NCBI GenBank assembly: GCA_038227745.1 | Contig: JBBRPS010000291.1 | Span: 1-11,538 of the forward strand | DNA: 11,538 nt | Reading direction: 5' to 3' | DNA from: DASPXY01 sp038227745 | Lineage (GTDB): Bacteria > Planctomycetota > Planctomycetia > Gemmatales > Gemmataceae | Shown here: in pieces, positions 7,490-11,538 of the stretch | How the letters are laid out: each line of letters begins with the position of its first letter | Numbering within the stretch: position 1 is the stretch's first letter | Translations under genes and position numbers: made by a program | The notes under the pieces: model-generated | The model's input: only the letters and a program-made list of their open reading frames with translations | Told to the model about the DNA's origin: nothing | Database searches by the model: none

Positions 7490-7527
7490 CCGGGCGAGCG
7501 GCGGGGCAAGCCCCGCCGCTCGCCCGG
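7490..7527. repeat. GC-rich hairpin, 18-bp arms, between two operons
   Basis: CCGGGCGAGCGGCGGGGC at 7490-7507 and its exact complement at 7510-7527 are separated by AA. The hairpin lies 33 bp after the NPCBM stop and about 100 bp before the ABC ATPase start, where a transcription boundary is expected. No T-run follows on either strand, so it may be a Rho-type or stability element rather than an intrinsic terminator. It shares the CGGGCGAGCG core with element B, so it probably belongs to the same modular repeat population. Confidence 0.9.
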
Positions 7528-7584
7528 CTTGTCCCCGCGAGTGTATGGACCGCGGTTGCTCTAGGAAGGAATCGACCCCCGGCG

Positions 7585-7590
7585 TACAAT
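7585..7590 (+). promoter_or_regulatory. possible -10 box for the ABC operon
   Basis: TACAAT at 7585-7590 matches the sigma-70 -10 consensus in five of six positions. It lies 35 nt before the ATPase start and after the 7490-7527 hairpin, a sensible place for an operon promoter. No good -35 hexamer lies 16-18 nt upstream (the sequence there is close to TAGGAA), so the call is weak. Confidence 0.3.
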
Positions 7591-7625
7591 GCCGCGCCTG
7601 TGTGCCGTGGTCGAGGAGGAGTCTC

Positions 7626-8642
7626 GTGGCCGAGAACCCCAGCGACCTGGTGGTTGAGACGTACAAGCTCACGAAGATCTACCAGAACCGCCAGATCGCC
7701 CTGAACGATGTCACCCTGCGGATCGAGCCCGGCCGCGTGCTGGGCCTGCTCGGACCCAACGGCGCCGGCAAGACGACGCTGCTGCGCCTCGTCCTCGGCC
7801 TGCACCGGCCGACCGCCGGCTGGGTGAAGGTCTTCGGCCAGATCATGACGCCCAACACCGCCGCCCTGCGCTGCCGCATCGGCTACATCCCGACCAACCC
7901 GCAGTTCCCCAGCGGCATGACGCCGATCAGTTACCTCGACCACATCGCCCGCCTCTTTGGCCTGCCCGGCGACGTGCGCAAGCCGCGCCTGGCGTCCCTG
8001 ATTCGCGCGGTCGATCTGCTGAACGTCTCCGGCGACCGCATCTCCGGCTTCTCCAACGGCATGACCGCCCGCCTCGCGGTCGCCACCAGTCTCATCAACG
8101 AGCCCGACCTGCTGATCTGGGACGAGCCGACGCACGGCCTGGACCCCAACGCCCGGCGGGGGATGCTCGAGCTGATCAAGACGCTGTCGGAGAGGAAGAC
8201 GCTGATCGTCTGCAGCCACAACCTCAGCGACATCGACGAGGTGTGCGACTACGCGGCGGTGCTCAGCCGCGGCCACCTGATCTACTGCGGCCCGCTGCGC
8301 GACCTCAAGGGCCGGATGCGCTGCACCCATTACGTGCTGGAGCTGGACGGCGACCCGAAGGCGCTCACCAAGGCCGTCCAGACGATCAAGGGCATTGCCG
8401 AGCTGAAATCGGTGCAGGCGGACCAGCACCGGCTCGAGGTGGTGCTGGGCGAGGAGGCGAACAACTCCGGCGTGCTGGCGAACGTCTTCATGACGCTCTC
8501 CGACAACAAGCTGACGCTGCTCCACATCCGCAGCGTCGGCCAGCAGACGGAGCAGGCCTTCCTCGATCTGGTGGAAAAAGAAGAGTCGCGCGGCTTCGCA
8601 CGGGCGTACAAGCAGCCGGACCCCAAGCGGGAGGCCGCATAG
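7626..8642 (+). CDS. ABC transporter ATP-binding protein, 338 aa
   Basis: This is a cytoplasmic ATPase subunit that hydrolyses ATP to drive a membrane partner. The GTG at 7626 is chosen because AGGAGG at 7614-7619 lies 6 nt upstream and the protein then begins just before the ABC core. An in-frame ATG at 7545 would add 27 unlike residues and lie before the likely promoter. Motifs: Walker A GPNGAGKT (43-50), Q-loop Gln93 in NPQFPSGM, signature region GFSNGMTARL (141-150), Walker B LLIWDEP (162-168), D-loop GLDP (171-174) and H-loop His198 in VCSHNL. The signature departs from LSGGQ, but SxGM variants are common in ABC-2-type exporters. Residues from about 225 to 338 form a C-terminal extension that may contact a partner. 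A permease gene follows after 49 bp, so the two make one exporter. The substrate cannot be told from sequence. Confidence 0.93.
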   Translation: MAENPSDLVVETYKLTKIYQNRQIALNDVTLRIEPGRVLGLLGPNGAGKTTLLRLVLGLHRPTAGWVKVFGQIMTPNTAALRCRIGYIPTNPQFPSGMTPISYLDHIARLFGLPGDVRKPRLASLIRAVDLLNVSGDRISGFSNGMTARLAVATSLINEPDLLIWDEPTHGLDPNARRGMLELIKTLSERKTLIVCSHNLSDIDEVCDYAAVLSRGHLIYCGPLRDLKGRMRCTHYVLELDGDPKALTKAVQTIKGIAELKSVQADQHRLEVVLGEEANNSGVLANVFMTLSDNKLTLLHIRSVGQQTEQAFLDLVEKEESRGFARAYKQPDPKREAA

Positions 8643-8650
8643 ATCGTTAA

Positions 8651-8674
8651 GTCCACGGGCCGCGCCCCGTGGGC
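8651..8674. repeat. short hairpin between the ABC ATPase and permease genes
   Basis: CCACGGG (8653-8659) and CCCGTGG (8666-8672) pair around a 6-nt loop, extended by one GU and one GC pair. The hairpin fills about half of the 49-bp gap within the operon. It could tune permease expression or mRNA processing, or be another small dispersed palindrome. No T-run follows. Confidence 0.6.
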
Positions 8675-8691
8675 CTCGAGGCTACCCAATC

Positions 8692-9465
8692 ATGGACAGC
8701 TCCACCGCCAAGCCGTATCAGGTCAACCGCTTCTTGCCCTACTGGGCGGTGTTCCAGGCGGACCTGCACGAGACGCTGCACAGCTGGGTGTACCGCGTCT
8801 GGGTGCTGCTGTCGGTGCTGGCGGCGCTGGGCTGCCTGCTGTACCGCTTCGGCGCCTACAGGATGGCCGGCGTGCTGCCCGCCGCCCCGGAACTGATGAG
8901 CGACCTGCTGCGCTGGACGGTCCTGGGCAGCGTCACACTCATCATCATCCTGACCGGCGGCAGCATCTCCTCGGAGCGCGGCACAATGGCCGACTCCGTC
9001 CTCAGCCGCGGCATCAGCCGCCATCAATACTTCCTCGGCAAGTGGCACGCCCGCCTGGCCGCCATCCTGGGCACCTTCTTCGTGCTCGGCGCCCTTGTGG
9101 TCCTGGCCTGCTTCATGATGCTGCACGACCAGAGCGTCTCGGTCCACGGCAGCCTGGCGGCGCTGGGGACGGTCGCCGCCCTGCTGACCATCGTCATAAC
9201 GGCAGGGGTCACGATCAGTGCCATCTCCAACAGCACGGTCCTGGGCATCGCGGTGCTGTGGCTGGTGCTGTACGGTGTCGGCTTCCTGCTGTCGCTGCTG
9301 CCCGCCGACTACCCGTCGCCGGACCGCGCCCTGCGGACCCTGCCGAATATGCTGCGCGGGCTGTACGACGGGCCGACGGTCCTGCGCCTGATCGTCGGCT
9401 CGGTCTTCACCGCGGTGCTGATCGCGGGGATAGGGCTGTTCAGCTTCTCGCGGCGGGACGTGTGA
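8692..9465 (+). CDS. ABC-2 type transporter permease, 257 aa
   Basis: An integral membrane protein with about six hydrophobic helices, near residues 34-52, 73-92, 119-142, 152-174, 178-202 and 233-253. The order and spacing fit the ABC-2 permease family. The stretch between the second and third helices (SISSERGTMADSVLSRGISRHQYFLGKW) fits the usual conserved ABC-2 loop (family pattern: E...G....L..P..R....GK), which contacts the ATPase. A short charged end (FSRRDV) is also typical. The ATG at 8692 is preceded only by a weak GAGG (8678-8681), and no better in-frame start exists. It follows the ATPase by 49 bp on the same strand and ends before the convergent gene at 9646. The pair likely forms a homodimer-of-each exporter of unknown substrate. 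Confidence 0.9.
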   Translation: MDSSTAKPYQVNRFLPYWAVFQADLHETLHSWVYRVWVLLSVLAALGCLLYRFGAYRMAGVLPAAPELMSDLLRWTVLGSVTLIIILTGGSISSERGTMADSVLSRGISRHQYFLGKWHARLAAILGTFFVLGALVVLACFMMLHDQSVSVHGSLAALGTVAALLTIVITAGVTISAISNSTVLGIAVLWLVLYGVGFLLSLLPADYPSPDRALRTLPNMLRGLYDGPTVLRLIVGSVFTAVLIAGIGLFSFSRRDV

Positions 9466-9569
9466 GGGGTTTCGTAGCTGGCTTGCCGTTTCGCGCTCGC
9501 CCCACTCCTCCCGGCGCTCGACGATCACTCCCGGCCCCTCTCCCTGGCGGGAAAAAGGGAAGAAGGCAG

Positions 9570-9628
9570 AAAAACGCAGTACGGCCGGAGGCCCGCGCGT
9601 GAGCGCGGATCTCCGGCCGTACTGCGTT
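9570..9628 (-). terminator. intrinsic terminator for the minus-strand 68-aa gene
   Basis: Read on the minus strand, an 18-bp stem (9628-9611 with 9590-9573) is extended, across a 2x2 internal loop, by a six-pair CCGCGC/GCGCGG stem. It is followed directly by a T-run (the plus-strand A-run 9570-9574). The structure begins 17 bp after the stop codon at 9646 and lies between two convergent genes. No T-run follows on the plus strand, so polarity is toward the ABC operon. It may still slow plus-strand transcription. Confidence 0.85.
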
Positions 9629-9645
9629 CCAGACTCCAGCCTACT

Positions 9646-9852
9646 TTACCGCGGGGTCGATCCGTCCAGCGGGCGGTAGATTCGCCGCCCGTTCTGCGTG
9701 TAGCCCGAGACGAAGCCGTTGCCATCGGTCTGTCCCCGGGCGTCGTCGTTCGCTTCCGGGGGCCGCGCCGCCAGGGCAGAGTACAGCTCCGAAGTCTTCA
9801 AGCCCGCTTTCCGGCCCATGTTGATCAGAGCCCGGCTGTTACTGTGCCTCAT
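9646..9852 (-). CDS. small conserved-looking hypothetical protein, 68 aa
   Basis: I do not recognise the family with certainty. It is basic and hydrophilic with no signal or membrane segment: MRHSNSRALINMGRKAGLKT, then SELYSALAARPPE, a central GQTDGNGFVSGYTQNGRR and a short tail. The first half looks helical and the Gly/Asn-rich second half looks like a small beta hairpin. Reality as a gene rests on three independent signs: AGGAGG 6 nt before the ATG (minus strand), a TAA stop, and an intrinsic terminator just beyond it. The gene stands alone between the ABC operon and a gene-poor region. An RNA- or DNA-binding role is possible from its charge but unproven. Confidence 0.75.
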   Translation of the reverse strand: MRHSNSRALINMGRKAGLKTSELYSALAARPPEANDDARGQTDGNGFVSGYTQNGRRIYRPLDGSTPR

Positions 9853-9859
9853 GGCAGAC
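9853..9859 (-). other. spacer and Shine-Dalgarno site of the 68-aa gene
   Basis: On the minus strand AGGAGG (plus-strand CCTCCT, just right of 9858) precedes the ATG at 9852 by about 6 nt. It is one of the best ribosome sites in the window and the main reason to accept this small gene. Confidence 0.75.
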
Positions 9860-9890
9860 CTCCTCAGGAGTCGGTGTCTCTTCCCTGTTC

Positions 9891-9942
9891 GCTCACACTT
9901 CTACCCTACCTTTTATTTCTGACTCCTGCGTGCTCACACTTC
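9891..9942. repeat. 11-bp direct repeats upstream of the 68-aa gene
   Basis: GCTCACACTTC occurs at 9891-9901 and again at 9932-9942, 41 bp apart (about four helical turns), upstream of the minus-strand gene at 9852. Such spacing fits paired operator sites for a regulator, but nothing in the window identifies one. Chance or a decayed repeat cannot be excluded. Confidence 0.5.
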
Positions 9943-10022
9943 AATGCAATTTCCATGCCCGAGGTCGTTACGGCGGAGGCGAAGCGGACCCATGACGTAA
10001 GTTCCTCAAAGGATGAAGATTA

Positions 10023-10097
10023 CGTGGGGAACATCGCCTCCGGCCCGGAGACTGCGGCCCGACAGAGTGCGTAATTTGCGCAGAATGTTTCCCCACG
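10023..10097. other. foldable segment, possible structured RNA
   Basis: CGTGGGGAACAT (10023-10034) pairs with ATGTTTCCCCACG (10085-10097), with one bulged T. Inside lie two smaller stems: CTCC/GGAG within 10038-10050, and TGCG/CGCA at 10068-10071 and 10079-10082. The result resembles a three-way junction. No known RNA family is recognised. Confidence 0.3.
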
Positions 10098-10119
10098 GCA
10101 CAGGCCCGTAGCGCCGGCC

Positions 10120-10227
10120 GTTATTACTCCGGCACGAAAGATCCTCACACAAGCCCGACGCGCCAGCGAGGAACCCCTCGCTGGCGCGTCGGGCTTGTGG
10201 GATCACCTTCCGCGCCGGAGTAATAAC
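10120..10227. repeat. nested inverted-repeat (MITE-like) element
   Basis: Outer arms: GTTATTACTCCGGC at 10120-10133 and its exact complement at 10214-10227. Inner arms: a perfect 24-bp stem (10148-10171 with 10176-10199) with loop AACC, extended across a 3-nt bulge by GATCC/GGATC (10140-10144 and 10200-10204). The two ends are imperfect terminal inverted repeats of about 29 bp. The inner core (CAAGCCCGACGCGCCAGCGA) is a sequence I associate with common palindromic repeats of Gemmata-like genomes, where it is often mistranslated into spurious small proteins. The element encodes no transposase. Another copy's end is at 11508-11538. Confidence 0.9.
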
Positions 10228-10298
10228 AAAAGGGAACACCGGCGGACCGTGACAGCAGTCGGATGGTCGCCTCCCCTACCGGGTGGGAAGACCGGCCG

Positions 10299-11237
10299 TC
10301 AAGGGAAGGAAACCGCCAGGCGCCCCATCGGCGTCGCGCTGGCGAGTGCGGTGATGGCGTCTCGCGTCGCCGCTTCGACGGCGGCTTCCCACGCAACCTC
10401 ACCGGGCGGAAAGGCGGCGGTGATGCCGCGCGAACTGTTGATCACGGCTCCGAGGCCGTCGGGCAGGAATGCCGCCGCGGTGTCGGTGGCGGTGGCGCCC
10501 TGGGCGCCGTAGCCGGGCACCAGAAAAATCACCTCGGGCAGGAGGCGGCGGACCGCGGCCAACTCGGCGGGGTGCGTGGCGCCGACCACGGCGCCCACGT
10601 CCCCCAGGCCACACTCCCCTCGATTCTCGCCGGCCCACGCTCCGACCGCGGCGGCGACGTGCTGGAACAGCGGCCGGCCGTCGCAGACGAGGTCCTGAAA
10701 CTGTCCCGCGCCGGGGTTGCTGGTCCGCACCAGGACGAACACGCCGCGGCCGTCACGGCGGGCGCTGCGCAGGAACGGTTCGACCGCGTCGCGGCCGAGG
10801 TACGGGTTGACGGTCAAGGCGTCGGCGTCCCAGACGGGGTGGCGTGTGCCGGCGTGGGGGCTGCCGGCGAAGGCGGCGTCGGCGTAGGCCTCCGCCGTGC
10901 TGGCGATGTCGTTGCGCTTGCTGTCGAGGATGGTCAGCAGGCCGCGCGCGCGCGCCCGCCGAAGCACGTTCTGCAGGGCGACCAGGCCGGCCGGGCCGCA
11001 CGCCTCGAAGAAGGCCATCTGCGGCTTGACAACGGCGACCAGTGGCGCGACCACGTCGAGGACGCGCAGCGAGAACTCCTCGAAGGCGCGGGCGACGGCG
11101 TCGAGAGTGCCGGCGGCGTGGCGCTGGCGGATCTCCTCAGGGAGCAGGTCTCAGCGCGGGTCGAGGCCCACGCACACGGCGTTGCCGCGGCGGCGGACGG
11201 CGGTGGCGAGGCGGTCGGCGAAGTGCTGGTGTAGCAT
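10299..11237 (-). pseudogene. orotidine 5'-phosphate decarboxylase (class 2), with an in-frame TGA at codon 29
   Basis: PyrF converts OMP to UMP, the last step of de novo pyrimidine synthesis, in the cytoplasm. From the ATG at 11237 the frame reads MLHQHFADRLATAV... CVGLDPR, meets TGA at 11153-11151, then continues DLLPEEIRQRHAAG and on without further defect to the stop at 10301-10299, 312 codons including the TGA, a normal length for the class 2 family. Counting that codon, the visible motifs are GLDPR before the stop, KPQMAFFE from Lys71, the catalytic DSKRND (Asp105, Lys107, Asp110), NPYLGRDA, VPGYGAQG (240-247) and SSRGI (Arg270). Restarting at the GTG at 11054 would lose the first beta strand with its ligand-binding Asp, so a truncated product should be inactive. 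The stop is one base from a Trp codon. It could be a recent mutation, a sequencing error or recoding. No strong Shine-Dalgarno site is seen. The gene lies between two copies of one repeat. Confidence 0.88.
11151..11153 (-). other. in-frame TGA interrupting pyrF
   Basis: The plus strand reads TCA, giving TGA as codon 29 of the pyrF frame (11237 to 11151 is exactly 87 bases). The codons on both sides match a class 2 OMP decarboxylase, so a single substitution rather than an indel explains the break. Confidence 0.93.
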
Positions 11238-11272
11238 GGTCAGGGTTGCAGTGAGGGCGACCGCCACGTTCT

Positions 11273-11344
11273 TTAGCGCTCCGAAATGCGCTGTCGCACT
11301 TCCCGGATGCCGTCAATCACCGGATCGCTCGGCTTCGGATTCAT
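11273..11344 (-). pseudogene. 23-codon remnant of a small gene (low confidence)
   Basis: On the minus strand ATG 11344 to TAA 11273 encodes a peptide beginning MNPKPSDPVIDGIREV and ending RQRISER. The composition and the DPVIDGIREVR phrase look like the start of small planctomycete and cyanobacterial proteins that continue for tens of residues; this is memory-based recognition. Here the frame stops right after ISER, so it may be the surviving 5' end of a truncated gene. A frame ending in TGA overlaps its ATG (TGATG). The nearest purine-rich site (GGGAG) is too close to the start to be a good Shine-Dalgarno site. Confidence 0.35.
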
Positions 11345-11439
11345 CACTCCCGCCAAGCAGCACTGTTGGCCCACCCGCCGGACAGTTCTGCCATCGTCCC
11401 GCTCACCTGCCGCGCAGACTGGCTCTCAAATCATGCCAC

Positions 11440-11467
11440 ATTGTCGCGCGCTCGTGGGCCCGGTCAA
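11440..11467 (-). promoter_or_regulatory. possible sigma-70-type promoter, minus strand
   Basis: On the minus strand TTGACC (11467-11462, five of six to TTGACA) is followed after 16 bp by GACAAT (11445-11440, four of six to TATAAT). It would drive transcription through the 23-codon remnant toward pyrF, whose start is about 200 nt downstream. Confidence 0.4.
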
Positions 11468-11507
11468 GCGAAATCCACCTCGGCTGCCTTTCCCGATGAC
11501 AGCGCCA

Positions 11508-11538
11508 TATTACTCCGGCAGGAAAGCTCCTCACGGTA
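11508..11538. repeat. end of a second nested inverted-repeat element (cut by window)
   Basis: TATTACTCCGGCA followed by GGAAAGCTCCTCAC matches the left end of the element at 10122-10148 except at two or three bases. The rest lies beyond the window edge. It shows that the 10120-10227 element belongs to a dispersed family and that pyrF sits between two members. Confidence 0.8.

Larger units (their letters stand above)
9853..10298. other. 446-bp gene-free region
   Basis: No convincing gene lies here. The part next to the 68-aa gene (9853-9960) is less GC-rich and should hold its promoter. The best minus-strand -35-like hexamer is TTGAAG (complement of CTTCAA, about 9940), but no clear -10 box sits at normal spacing. 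Two 11-bp direct repeats (9891 and 9932) lie in this part. A foldable segment (10023-10097) and the nested inverted-repeat element (10120-10227) fill the middle and right. The final 71 bp before pyrF show nothing clear. Confidence 0.7.
11238..11538. other. 301-bp upstream region of pyrF, no intact gene
   Basis: The region holds a short minus-strand frame of 23 codons (11344-11273), a possible minus-strand promoter (11440-11467) and the start of a dispersed repeat (11508-11538). No complete gene is seen on either strand. Confidence 0.65.

Noticed and set aside
7545..7625. Upstream ATG start for the ABC ATPase
   Set aside because: The extra 27 residues are unlike the family, and the strong Shine-Dalgarno site at 7614-7619 points to GTG 7626.
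7095..8525. 476-codon minus-strand frame opposite the NPCBM and ABC ATPase genes
   Set aside because: It spans two well-supported plus-strand genes and their promoter region, and has no recognisable domain.
10006..10239. 77-codon minus-strand frame across the nested inverted repeat
   Set aside because: The phrase QARRASEGFLAGASGL comes from the palindromic repeat itself and is a spurious product type I associate with planctomycete annotations.
11120..11153. Selenocysteine insertion at the pyrF TGA
   Set aside because: A tiny CTCC/GGAG hairpin follows the TGA, but it is too short and too close to be a convincing bacterial SECIS, and OMP decarboxylases have no Cys or Sec at this place. Mutation or sequencing error is simpler.
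10263..11234. 323-codon plus-strand frame opposite pyrF
   Set aside because: It is antisense to recognisable OMP decarboxylase motifs and has a low-complexity Gly/Ala/Val/Arg composition; it is a shadow of the real gene.

Overview
The window looks like chromosomal DNA of a high-GC planctomycete, most likely of the Gemmataceae. The grounds are family-level: a very large membrane-anchored DUF4175-like coiled-coil protein followed by a small Gly/Lys-rich secreted partner, a Tat-exported mini squalene-cyclase-like protein, an NPCBM-domain protein, and several long palindromic repeats of types I associate with Gemmata-like genomes. That assignment rests on recognition, not on a search.

Layout, left to right. 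Bases 1-202 carry eight exact or near-exact 21-bp tandem repeats. They probably encode the repetitive tail of an upstream gene whose TGA overlaps the next start codon (ATGA). Then comes a plus-strand envelope cluster: a 1288-aa DUF4175-like protein (199-4065), a 286-aa signal-peptide protein overlapping it by ATGA (4062-4922), a 28-bp-arm inverted repeat, a 375-aa alpha/alpha-toroid protein with a Tat signal (5037-6164), and, again overlapping by ATGA, a 431-aa NPCBM protein (6161-7456). The leader of the NPCBM gene contains a perfect 54-bp palindrome read in frame. A GC-rich hairpin at 7490-7527 separates this cluster from a two-gene ABC exporter: ATPase 7626-8642 and ABC-2 type permease 8692-9465.

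The right third is a mosaic. A 68-aa minus-strand gene (9646-9852) has a strong Shine-Dalgarno site and its own intrinsic terminator, which also separates it from the convergent ABC operon. A 446-bp gene-free stretch follows, with a structured segment and a 108-bp nested inverted-repeat element (10120-10227). A class 2 pyrF gene (minus strand, 11237-10299) is intact in every visible motif but carries an in-frame TGA at codon 29. A short gene remnant lies upstream of it, and the end of a second copy of the 10120-10227 element begins at 11508.

How the genes work together: the first four plus-strand genes look like one translationally coupled unit of membrane, periplasmic or secreted proteins of unknown function. 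The ABC pair probably exports or extracts an unknown substrate. I see no CRISPR array, rRNA, tRNA, integrase or transposase. No complete new defence-like or metabolic system is visible. The most unusual content is the population of modular palindromic elements, one of which has become coding sequence, and the interrupted pyrF.
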